This document shows, piece by piece, positions 51,935 through 64,000 of a stretch of 64,000 bases of DNA (positions are counted from its first letter, which is position 1; each line of letters begins with the position of its first letter). Under the pieces are notes generated by a model. That model made no database searches and was not told where the DNA came from. It saw only the letters and a program-made list of their open reading frames with translations. The position numbers were made by a program, and so were the translations under genes. The stretch is from Verrucomicrobiota bacterium. GTDB taxonomy: Bacteria > Verrucomicrobiota > Verrucomicrobiia > Opitutales > Opitutaceae. The stretch covers positions 21,026-85,025 of the forward strand of contig JAEZUE010000070.1 of assembly GCA_023443455.1 (NCBI GenBank). The letters are read 5' to 3'.

Positions 51935-52587
51935 CTGCGCACGCCCCCCGTATCCGAGTTCTGATCGTCGACGACAGCGAACTGGTCCGCATGGGCCTGC
52001 GCACGCTGCTGGGCGCCTATCCCGACATCGAGATCGTGGGCGAGGCCGAGAGCGTGGCCGGGGCGTTGAGCGAGGCGGGAATCCGGCAACCCGACCTGGT
52101 CCTGCTCGACCTTCATCTGCCCGATGGCAACGGCTGCGAGGTCTGCCGCAAGCTGCTGCAGGAACGCCCGGGCATCCGGATTCTGGTCCTCAGCTCCAAG
52201 GTCGACGCCCGCACCGTGTCCGAGGCGATCACCGCCGGCGCCCACGGATACGTCATCAAGGACATCAACGGCCCCGGCCTGATCCAGGCGATCGTCGATG
52301 TGGCCAACGGCCGCACGGTGCTCGCCCCCGCGATCACCTCGCAGGTCATGGACATGATGCGCAACAGCCAGCATCAGGAAAACCTGCGGCGGAGGTTCGA
52401 TCTGCTCTCCGCGCAGGAGCAGCGCGTACTCGCCCACGTGGCACGGGGCCTGACGAACAAGGAGATCGCGCAGGAGATGAACCTCAGCGAGAAGACGGTG
52501 AAGAACTACCTCAGCAACCTCTTCGAAAAGCTCCGGGTCTCGCGTCGCTCCCAGGCGGTGGCCCTGTACGCCGAGGTGAACGCCTGA
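51931..52587 (+). CDS. NarL/FixJ-family response regulator
   Basis: This 218-residue regulator has a receiver domain (VLIVDDSELVRMGLRTLL; acceptor Asp60 in LVLLDLHLPDG) and a C-terminal LuxR-type helix-turn-helix (LSAQEQRVLAHVARGLTNKE followed by EKTVKNYLSNLFEKLRV). It is translationally coupled to the sensor kinase by an ATGA overlap. Its targets are not visible; the prepilin cluster begins 127 bases downstream and could be one of them. Confidence 0.93.
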   Translation: MTAHAPRIRVLIVDDSELVRMGLRTLLGAYPDIEIVGEAESVAGALSEAGIRQPDLVLLDLHLPDGNGCEVCRKLLQERPGIRILVLSSKVDARTVSEAITAGAHGYVIKDINGPGLIQAIVDVANGRTVLAPAITSQVMDMMRNSQHQENLRRRFDLLSAQEQRVLAHVARGLTNKEIAQEMNLSEKTVKNYLSNLFEKLRVSRRSQAVALYAEVNA

Positions 52588-52593
52588 CCCCGC

Positions 52594-52622
52594 GGGCCGG
52601 GGTATTCACCCTCCCCCGGCCC
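52594..52622 (+). terminator. Possible terminator hairpin after response regulator
   Basis: A perfect 8-base-pair GC stem (GGGCCGGG/CCCGGCCC) encloses a 13-base loop, 6 bases after the stop. There is no T tract, so it may act as an mRNA-stabilising hairpin rather than an intrinsic terminator. The following leader to 52714 also contains a GGCC-TTTC-GGCC hairpin and CAATGG/CCATTG at 52682-52699. Confidence 0.45.
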
Positions 52623-52714
52623 TCGCCCCCAGGCCTTTCGGCCCTAAGCGCGCAGGGAGCCAATTCCGGCGTCTGCCTGTTCAATGGTTGAAGCCATTGA
52701 GCGATAGTGAGTGC

Positions 52715-53182
52715 ATGAAAACTATCCCGTCGTGCACGCACCGTCGCTGCGGCTTCACCTTGGTCGAGGTGATGATGGGCGGCCTCGTTTTGGCCGGCGC
52801 ACTTCTCTCCTGCCTCGCCGCGTTGAGCCATTCGTTCCAGCTCATCGAGGACGCGCGCAACAAGACCCTCGCCTGCCAGATCATCCAGAGCGACATCGAG
52901 ACGACCCGGCTCTTCAGTTTCGCGAAGCTGCCCGGTTCGGGCGCCATCGACATGCCGCCCGAAGTCGCCGAGCTCGGGAAAAATTTCGCCGCCACGCGCA
53001 CCGTCTCGAATGTCTCCGGCTGTGTGGATGCCAACGGGGATCCGACCATGAAACAGATCCGGGTCGACGTCACCTGGAACGACTTCAAAGGCCGGGCCCA
53101 CAGCCACTCCTACTCGACCTTCTACGGCAAAGGAGGCCTGAGCGACTACTTCGTGACCAACCGGCCTCCGATCGCCCCCTGA
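52715..53182 (+). CDS. Prepilin-type minor pseudopilin (PilV/GspI-like)
   Basis: This 155-residue protein has a prepilin signal (MKTIPSCTHRRCGFTLVEVM; cleavage after Gly13, Glu at +5) and one hydrophobic helix (GGLVLAGALLSCLAALSHSF). Small size and the VDVTWNDFKGRAHSHSYSTF tail resemble PilV or GspI minor pilins. The ATG at 52715 was preferred to the one at 52688 because the signal sequence is then of normal length. It is the first of three genes for a surface filament or secretion pseudopilus. Confidence 0.85.
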   Translation: MKTIPSCTHRRCGFTLVEVMMGGLVLAGALLSCLAALSHSFQLIEDARNKTLACQIIQSDIETTRLFSFAKLPGSGAIDMPPEVAELGKNFAATRTVSNVSGCVDANGDPTMKQIRVDVTWNDFKGRAHSHSYSTFYGKGGLSDYFVTNRPPIAP

Positions 53183-53204
53183 CGCCCAACCCCCTTTCGC
53201 GACC

Positions 53205-53792
53205 ATGAAAACATCCATTCAACGCGGCTTCACCCTCACCGAAGTCATCATCGCGATGGTCCTGGGCAGCCTGATGATGGCCGCCGTGCTGAGCACATTC
53301 CTGCTCATCGTCCGCAGTTCGCAACGGGTCACCAACTACAACGACATGGAGACCGAGGCCTCCCGCTCCCTGGAAGTGATGGCCCGCGAGATCCGCATGG
53401 CCACGTCCCTCGTCAGCACCCGCGCCGATGCCGTCGAGGGCAACGAGCACATCCTCTCCAAAATCGAGCTCAAGGTGCCCGACGAGGAGACCGACCCGGC
53501 CAACCCGACCTCCTACGACGTGGCCTACTGGTTCCGCACCGAAACCGACGGCACCCGCACACTGGTGCGGCAAGTCGTCGGCTCCTCCGTGGTGAAGGAA
53601 CTCGTCCGCAACATCGACGCCAATCGGACCCACAACTTCATGCGCTACGATCAGGCACCGAGTTACGCCATCAACGACTATTCGACCAACCAGATCCAGC
53701 TCACGATGACCGTGATGAACAACTACCGCGGTCTGGTGGCCGCGACCACCGAGCGGGTGATCTCGGCCTACTTCGTCCTCCGCAACCGCTGA
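53205..53792 (+). CDS. Prepilin-type minor pseudopilin (PilW/GspJ-like)
   Basis: This 195-residue protein has the signal MKTSIQRGFTLTEVIIAMVL (cleavage after Gly8, Glu at +5) and the pattern SRSLEVMAREIRMATSLVST typical of PilW/GspJ minor pilins. It starts 22 bases after the PilV-like gene and is followed 11 bases later by the PilX-like gene, making one operon. The body is polar and beta-rich. Confidence 0.87.
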   Translation: MKTSIQRGFTLTEVIIAMVLGSLMMAAVLSTFLLIVRSSQRVTNYNDMETEASRSLEVMAREIRMATSLVSTRADAVEGNEHILSKIELKVPDEETDPANPTSYDVAYWFRTETDGTRTLVRQVVGSSVVKELVRNIDANRTHNFMRYDQAPSYAINDYSTNQIQLTMTVMNNYRGLVAATTERVISAYFVLRNR

Positions 53793-53803
53793 CCCCACAT
53801 ATC

Positions 53804-55378
53804 ATGAAATCCCATCATTCCCGGCAGGGTTCGGTTCTGATCGTCGCACTCGTGCTCTCCTTCGCGATGGCAGTCGCCGTCGGGAGCTTCCTCGCGCTCT
53901 CCCTCAACACCCTGAAGCGTTCCACCCGCAGCACCTACTTCAACAACTCGCTCAACGTCGGCGAAGCCGGCCTCGAGCACGCGATGTGGGCGATGAACAA
54001 CAGCTTCGCCTCGAGCCCACTTGGGTGGACCGACGGCACCACCGCCTACCTCGACAGCGAGGGCAACCCGTTCCCGACGAAGACCCGCCTCGGGACCGCC
54101 GGGACCAGCGACGTCGGCGGCATCGACGGATTCTTCGACATCTATATCGAAAAATCCTATACCGTGACCGAGATCCAGGCACAGGTCGAGACCATGAAGA
54201 TCGCAGGAAAGACGACCGACCAGATTCGCGACTGGCTCGAGGAACACATGCCGATCGTGCATGCCCGCGGCGTCGTCCAGGCCCCGGCCGGCGGGCCCCT
54301 GAAGAAGGAGCTCAAGCTTCGCCTCGCCGTGCGCAGCCCTTGGGAAAACGGCATGGTCGGCCGCACCCGCATCGACCTCGATGGCGGCGACATCGGCAGC
54401 TACGACTCGATCGCCACCCCCACCGTCCCCGCCAACCTCGCCGCCATGGGCTACGGCATCACCGTCGCCAGCCCGACCTCCGTCATCGGCAATGTCGCGA
54501 TCGGCACCCCGGCCGACATCCGCGGGCACCTGTCCGTGGGCGTTGGTGCCGAGAACAGCGCGGATTTCCTCTCCAAAATCAAGGGCAGCATCGTCGGCCC
54601 GACCACCCCGTCGGGCACCACGATCGACCCCGATCTCGTCTCGTACGACTTCAACGAAAGCTACGAGGATGTACACATCCCGACCGGAGCCGAGGTCGCG
54701 GCGGAAACCGGGCTCACCGTGACCGAACTGACCGCGCTGCCCTCCGTCGTCTCTTCCGGAGCCAACAAAGGATGGATCGTCATCGGCGATCCCACCGGCA
54801 ACACCGTGCAGCGGTACTCCCTCACTGGCGATCTCGCCAGCGGCAACCTGCTCATCGTGGGCCCCGTGCAGATCATCCTCCCCACCGGCGATTTCAACCC
54901 CGCCGGCACCTACGTGCTCGACGGCACCAAAAACGTCCCGCAGCTGAAATCGAACGGCAAACCGGAATCGACCACCGACCCGACCACCGGCAAAGGCTGG
55001 GCCGAAGTCTATGTCGAAGGCGACATCACGCTCAACGGCGCGCCGGGTTCCTTGAACCAAGGATCACGCCCCTCCCTGCTCAAAGTTTTCGGCACGATCT
55101 CCGCCGCCGAAGATGTCGCCGGCAACACCCAGGCGGTGAATCTGAACGGCAACGCCAACATCACCGCCTTGGTCTACACTCCCTACGCCGAAGTGAAGCT
55201 CAACGGCGGCGGCTCCTCCGGCTATTTCGCCGGCGCCCTCGTGGCCGACTCCATCAAGATCGGCGGCAACGGCTACCGCTTCGTCTACGACGTCTCCGCC
55301 GCCAACGAAGACATCACCGGCTTCCGCCTCAGCCGCTGGATCGAATTCGTCAAAGGCCCCGATCCGACCAGCTATTGA
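53804..55378 (+). CDS. PilX N-terminal-like pilus assembly-associated protein
   Basis: This 524-residue protein starts MKSHHSRQGSVLIVALVLSF, matching the PilX_N pattern. The helix is followed by LNTLKRSTRSTYFNNSLNVGEAGLEHAM; the EAGLE segment is typical of PilX-like proteins. The remaining 450 residues form repeated glycine-rich beta segments (TPADIRGHLSVGVGAENSAD, LNGNANITALVYTPYAEVKL) suggestive of a beta-helix, perhaps an adhesin presented by the pseudopilus. It is the last gene of the cluster. Confidence 0.83.
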   Translation: MKSHHSRQGSVLIVALVLSFAMAVAVGSFLALSLNTLKRSTRSTYFNNSLNVGEAGLEHAMWAMNNSFASSPLGWTDGTTAYLDSEGNPFPTKTRLGTAGTSDVGGIDGFFDIYIEKSYTVTEIQAQVETMKIAGKTTDQIRDWLEEHMPIVHARGVVQAPAGGPLKKELKLRLAVRSPWENGMVGRTRIDLDGGDIGSYDSIATPTVPANLAAMGYGITVASPTSVIGNVAIGTPADIRGHLSVGVGAENSADFLSKIKGSIVGPTTPSGTTIDPDLVSYDFNESYEDVHIPTGAEVAAETGLTVTELTALPSVVSSGANKGWIVIGDPTGNTVQRYSLTGDLASGNLLIVGPVQIILPTGDFNPAGTYVLDGTKNVPQLKSNGKPESTTDPTTGKGWAEVYVEGDITLNGAPGSLNQGSRPSLLKVFGTISAAEDVAGNTQAVNLNGNANITALVYTPYAEVKLNGGGSSGYFAGALVADSIKIGGNGYRFVYDVSAANEDITGFRLSRWIEFVKGPDPTSY

Positions 55379-55428
55379 GCCGTTCGTTCTCTCCGCCTCG
55401 TTCCCCGATCGAAGCGGCTGAAGCGCAG

Positions 55429-55460
55429 GCCCCGGCGGATCGACCCCGCCGGGGCTTCTT
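55429..55460 (+). terminator. Terminator-like hairpin after PilX-like gene
   Basis: A 10-base-pair GC stem (GCCCCGGCGG/CCGCCGGGGC) with a 7-base loop is followed by TTCTT. It lies about 50 bases after the stop codon. The T tract is weak, and the hairpin may also limit read-through into the opposing rnpB gene. Confidence 0.6.
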
Positions 55461-55494
55461 GCGTGGCGGGGGCGCCCGGCGCCGCGACCGCGAA

Positions 55495-55935
55495 AAAGAG
55501 GTTTCACAACCTGTAAGCCAGATTCTGTCCGCCGCCTTGCGGCGACGGCGCATTCATTTTTCTCGCACTCCTCGCGGAGCACGCCCGCGGCTGCACCGGC
55601 GGCCGAAGCCGCCTGGGCGCCGCAGGTGCGACCTACCCGGGACGTATCCGGCGGGCCGCCGCGTCCCCTATTTGGCCTTGCACCGGGTTGGGTTTCTCGT
55701 GCCACCGGCGTTGCCGCACGGCGCGGTGGGCTCTTACCCCACCTTTTCACCATCACCGCCGGGGCGGCGGACGTGAGAGCCCGCCTGCGCCCGAAGGCTG
55801 TATTTTCTCTGTGATACTGTCCGTCACGCCGCCTTGACGCGGCGTGCCCCCGCTTGCGAAGGGAACCCTGCCCTGTGGTGTCTGGACTTTCCTCTCGGTT
55901 CAAAGAACGAAGCGAATGCGCGGTTGTGAAACCGC
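55495..55935 (-). ncRNA. rnpB: RNase P RNA (bacterial type)
   Basis: On the minus strand the conserved 5' element GAGGAAAGTCC lies at 55884-55894 and the 3' element ACAGAATCTGGCTTAC at 55513-55528. The ends pair in a perfect 12-base P1 helix (GGTTTCACAACC at 55922-55933 with GGTTGTGAAACC at 55500-55511). A CTCTTTTT run follows the 3' end and could terminate transcription with P1. Length about 435 bases fits a type A RNA. It is the catalytic RNA that trims tRNA 5' leaders. Exact ends are estimated. Confidence 0.93.
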
Positions 55936-56172
55936 GCGCACCCTGCCCCCCCCCCGCCCCCCCTGCAACCGGAATCCCGACAACTCCACCGAATCCTTCT
56001 CCGCCTTCCGCGCTTCCACTCCTGGCCCCATGTCATCCGGTTCCGCCCCGCGCCGGATGCGTTAACCCACCAAGCCACCACCCACCGGCCACACGCAACC
56101 GTTGCCCCGGCCTCCTTCTCCCGGTCGCTTCGGGCCTTCCTCCAGCCCCGCCAAACTCCACCCCGCTTTCCC

Positions 56173-57078
56173 ATGCGCATCCTCGTCACCGGAGCCACCG
56201 GCTTCATCGGAAGCCACGTCGCCGTCCGCCTCGCCCGCGCCGGCCATCAAGTTGTCGCCACTGGCCGCGCTCCCCAAAAGGTCCCCGCCCTTGCCACCGT
56301 CCCCGGCCTCACCCTCGCCCGCGGCGACCTGCACGACCCGGCCTCCTGGGAAGCGGCCCTGCCCGGTTGCGACGTACTCGTCCACCTCGCGCTCGGCTGG
56401 GGCGACAAACCCGTCGACATGCTCCACGCCGACACCGAGGCCTCGGTCCGTCTCTTCGACCGCGCGCGGCGGGCGGGAATAAAACGTATCCTCTACACCA
56501 GCTCCACCGCCGCATGCGGCGAGATGGCCGCCCTCAACCGGGAGGACATGGCACCGCGGCCGACCGATTTCTACGGCGCCACCAAGGCCGCCACCGAAGC
56601 CTACCTGCGCGCCTTCGGCCACACCTACGGCCTCTCCGTCCATTGCATCCGGCCCGGCTACATCTTCGGCGAACCAGTCGTGGCGGGCGGCCGCGTGCAG
56701 GCCGACACCCGTTTCCGCGCCATCTGCCGCGCCGTCCGGGCCGGCCGCCCCATCGAACTCGTCCGGCACGACGGCACCCAATTTCTGCACGCCCAGGACA
56801 TCGCCGAAGTCTATCTCCGCCTGCTCGACCACCCGCGATCACCATCGGTCCACTACGCGCTCGCCCGCGATTGGATCGGGTGGGACGAGATCGCCCGCAT
56901 GGCCAACGAGCTTGCCGGCCGCCACAGCGAGATCGTGTTGGAGGATCGCGGCTACGACCCGACGCCGCTGCGCTTCGATGTCGCCACGATCGAGCGGGAT
57001 TTCGGACTCTCCTTTCCCAACCGTGAACGCCTGCGCGAACACGTGCGCTGGGAACTCGGCCGGCCCGACCAAGCGTAA
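56173..57078 (+). CDS. NAD-dependent epimerase/dehydratase family protein
   Basis: This 301-residue extended short-chain dehydrogenase has the N-terminal dinucleotide site MRILVTGATGFIGSHVAVRL, the TSSTAACGE catalytic serine/threonine region and the YGATK active-site motif (YxxxK). It probably acts on a nucleotide sugar or related substrate; the exact one is not readable. It stands alone between rnpB and the coiled-coil zinc-ribbon gene. Confidence 0.9.
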   Translation: MRILVTGATGFIGSHVAVRLARAGHQVVATGRAPQKVPALATVPGLTLARGDLHDPASWEAALPGCDVLVHLALGWGDKPVDMLHADTEASVRLFDRARRAGIKRILYTSSTAACGEMAALNREDMAPRPTDFYGATKAATEAYLRAFGHTYGLSVHCIRPGYIFGEPVVAGGRVQADTRFRAICRAVRAGRPIELVRHDGTQFLHAQDIAEVYLRLLDHPRSPSVHYALARDWIGWDEIARMANELAGRHSEIVLEDRGYDPTPLRFDVATIERDFGLSFPNRERLREHVRWELGRPDQA

Positions 57079-57302
57079 CGAGTCGATTGTGCGCCCGCAC
57101 AGGAGTTCACCGTTGGGGCGGGCGAAGCCGCTCGCCGGTTGGCGGCGCTGCGCCGGCAGCCCACACGTGACGATGCTGTCGAGAGGCGAGCGTCGAGGTA
57201 CCAGCGCCAAACCATCGGTGGCGAGCTTCCGGCACGAGTGCTTCGCCCGATCGCCGCTGTGATCGGCCCTCGGCGCTCGTCACTCGACCGCATGCTTACA
57301 AC

Positions 57303-58010
57303 TCAGCTCTCCCAAAAGACGATGCGGCCGCAGTTGTCGCAGTTCACGATCTTCGAGCCGGCACGCGCATCGGAGGCCACGCCACTGGACACCTTGAGAT
57401 GGCAGCCGAGACATTTCTGGTCGCGCAATGCCACGCACACGGGCAACGGCACACGTTTGGCGATGCGCACATAGGTGGCCAGGGCCGCCTCGGGTACCTC
57501 GGCCTGCGCGGCCGCGAGATCGCCCTGCAGGGCCGCGAGCTGCTCGCCCATCGTCTTCGCCTTTTCCTCCAGCAGCCGGATCCGGCCCTCTTGTACGGCC
57601 ACCGTTTCCGCCAAAGTCGCCTCGGCCGCCTTCAACTGTTTCTTGGCCTCGTCGATCGCATAGAGCGCCTCGATTTCCCGCTCCTCGAGCGTGGCAACCT
57701 GCGCCTCGACGGTGGCGATCTCGTTGCCCAACGCCTGGTACTCGTCGTTCTTGCGCACCTCGAGCTGCTGGGTGCGGAATCTCGCCGCCTTCTGCTCGGC
57801 GGCACCGATCTCGGTCTCGAGCGCCTTGCGCTTCGCTTCGGCCTCGCGCCAGGCACCCTTCACCGCCTCGAGCCCGGCCCGTTCTTCCTCGATCCTACGC
57901 CGCACGGCGGCAATTTCCTCGGGCACGTGTTTGATCTGGGTCTCCAGCGACTGCCGCCGTTGGTCGCGATCCTGGAACACGAGCAGTTTCTCGAGCGCGG
58001 GTGAAAGCAT
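57303..58010 (-). CDS. Coiled-coil protein with C4 zinc ribbon (DUF164-like)
   Basis: This 235-residue protein has a long antiparallel coiled coil (residues about 5-175, with RKNDEYQALGNEIATVEAQV at its middle). A C-terminal zinc ribbon follows with CLGCHLKVSS and NCDNCGRIVFW. This matches the C4-type zinc-ribbon/DUF164 family seen in many bacteria and of uncertain role; suggested links are to RNA or nucleic-acid handling. The start was set at ATG 58010 (MLSPALEKLLVFQDRDQR), as upstream codons lack coding character. Confidence 0.85.
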   Translation of the reverse strand: MLSPALEKLLVFQDRDQRRQSLETQIKHVPEEIAAVRRRIEEERAGLEAVKGAWREAEAKRKALETEIGAAEQKAARFRTQQLEVRKNDEYQALGNEIATVEAQVATLEEREIEALYAIDEAKKQLKAAEATLAETVAVQEGRIRLLEEKAKTMGEQLAALQGDLAAAQAEVPEAALATYVRIAKRVPLPVCVALRDQKCLGCHLKVSSGVASDARAGSKIVNCDNCGRIVFWES

Positions 58011-58064
58011 GGCCGCGGTGATGCCGCAGCCGCGAAGCGTGGTCAACCCCTCAGCCCGTTACGA

Positions 58065-58478
58065 TCAGATGTAATACATCGGCTCGGCGCCGTGCAGGGC
58101 CAGCTTGTCGAGCGTCACCTCGCGCGTCTTCTCCTCGAGCAAGGTCCGAATCTCCGTCCAGACCATCGCCACGCGCCGCGCCGAACGACCCTTGTTGCCC
58201 GGACCGAACTCCAACAACGCCCCCTCCACCAGGACCACGATGTCGTAGAGCGAGATCAGTTCGGGATTCCGCGCCAGGGCATAACCGCCCTGCTTGCCCC
58301 GCCGGCTCGTGATCAAGCCCCCCTCGCGCAGCTCGCCCAGAATCTGCACCAGATAATTGGGCGGCACCGCCTCGTGCTCGGCCATCTCCTCGATGTGCGC
58401 GAGCTCTCCCTTGGCGTGAAAACGCGCCATGTGCGCCAACACCCGACAGGCATACTCGACTTTGACCGAAAGCTTCAC
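58065..58478 (-). CDS. Rrf2-family transcriptional regulator without Fe-S ligands
   Basis: This 137-residue winged-helix regulator begins MKLSVKVEYACRVLAHMARF, with the DNA-recognition part PPNYLVQILGELREGGLITS and the wing RRGKQGGYALAR. These are the signature of Rrf2 proteins. The three cysteines that hold an iron-sulfur cluster in IscR and NsrR are absent; only Cys11 is present. It may therefore sense a ligand, as CymR does through a partner, or act without a cofactor. It diverges from gyrB across a 152-base gap. Confidence 0.88.
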   Translation of the reverse strand: MKLSVKVEYACRVLAHMARFHAKGELAHIEEMAEHEAVPPNYLVQILGELREGGLITSRRGKQGGYALARNPELISLYDIVVLVEGALLEFGPGNKGRSARRVAMVWTEIRTLLEEKTREVTLDKLALHGAEPMYYI

Positions 58479-58630
58479 GGGCCCAACCAGTTAGGCCCGA
58501 TACTTCGGCGGGCAACCCAAAATTGGCAAATTACCCCGCCCGCACCAACCCGGGCCCACGGCCCCACCCGAACTTTTCCTTGTGTCCGCCGCCCGAAAAA
58601 CGACACTCCCCAGCCTTCAAGCAAACCCTC

Positions 58631-61237
<2,607 letters not shown>

Positions 61238-61309
61238 TCGGGCGCGACGTTCTCCTGCAACGTCCGCCCTCCGCCGCCCCGCCCCGTTCCCTTTTCCGCA
61301 CCTGTCACC

Positions 61310-63964
<2,655 letters not shown>

Positions 63965-64000
63965 GGCGAAACGCGCGCTCCGGCCCCCCCCGGGCCCCCC

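Noticed and set aside
52588..52714. A cyclic di-GMP or cobalamin riboswitch before the pilin cluster
   Set aside because: The leader has hairpins but lacks the conserved core sequences of these riboswitches; no known class could be matched by eye.
63965..64000. C-rich tail at the right edge as a feature
   Set aside because: Only 36 bases remain after gyrA and the C runs cannot be interpreted without the sequence beyond the edge.

Overview
The window is GC-rich, densely coded bacterial DNA. I read it as a member of Verrucomicrobiota, most likely the Opitutales/Opitutaceae. This rests on gene content (cell-surface prepilins, PAS-rich histidine kinases, FRQAQT-type membrane glycosyltransferases, LEQI-stalk secreted repeat proteins), on the scarcity of Shine-Dalgarno sequences before start codons, and on heptad-repeat spacers between genes. 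No 16S rRNA gene is present, so the assignment is an inference.

Positions 1-14844 hold a minus-strand complex I operon in the order nuoB-C-D-E-F-(small membrane ORF)-G-H-I-J-K-L-M-N; nuoN runs off the left edge and nuoA is absent from the head of the operon. Several spacers are composite: a heptanucleotide-periodic, purine-rich (plus strand) array lies against or a few bases from the start codon and is followed by a long inverted repeat. In one family of these inverted repeats the inner stems differ between copies but keep pairing around a GAA/TTC triloop. This is the most unusual structure in the window.

Positions 15073-24095 hold a CNNM/CorC-type transporter, tRNA-Ser(GGA), a zinc-ribbon membrane protein, a soluble hybrid PAS kinase, a DUF374 acyltransferase, a protein with a histone-like tail and a glycogen-binding-like domain, tRNA-Ala(CGC), rpsB-tsf and a metallo-beta-lactamase-fold nuclease. 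Positions 24206-30062 hold two tandem secreted repeat proteins, a DUF3108 protein, an Mpg-type DNA glycosylase, a PfkB sugar kinase and a membrane-anchored coiled-coil protein. Positions 30406-33627 hold a two-gene AmmeMemoRadiSam locus and rplU-rpmA. Positions 33822-41735 hold an OGG1-type glycosylase, a prepilin, rsmA, a four-cysteine PAS kinase, an MBL hydrolase broken by an in-frame amber codon, and a protein made of four TonB-C-like repeats.

Positions 41973-50163 form an envelope-polysaccharide block: a 1303-residue multi-glycosyltransferase and two overlapping membrane glycosyltransferase paralogues that are nearly identical in their N-terminal third. They are followed by a NarL-type two-component pair (50279-52587), a prepilin/PilX cluster (52715-55378), the RNase P RNA gene rnpB on the minus strand, an epimerase, a coiled-coil zinc-ribbon protein, an Rrf2 regulator and gyrB-gyrA, which ends 36 bases before the right edge.
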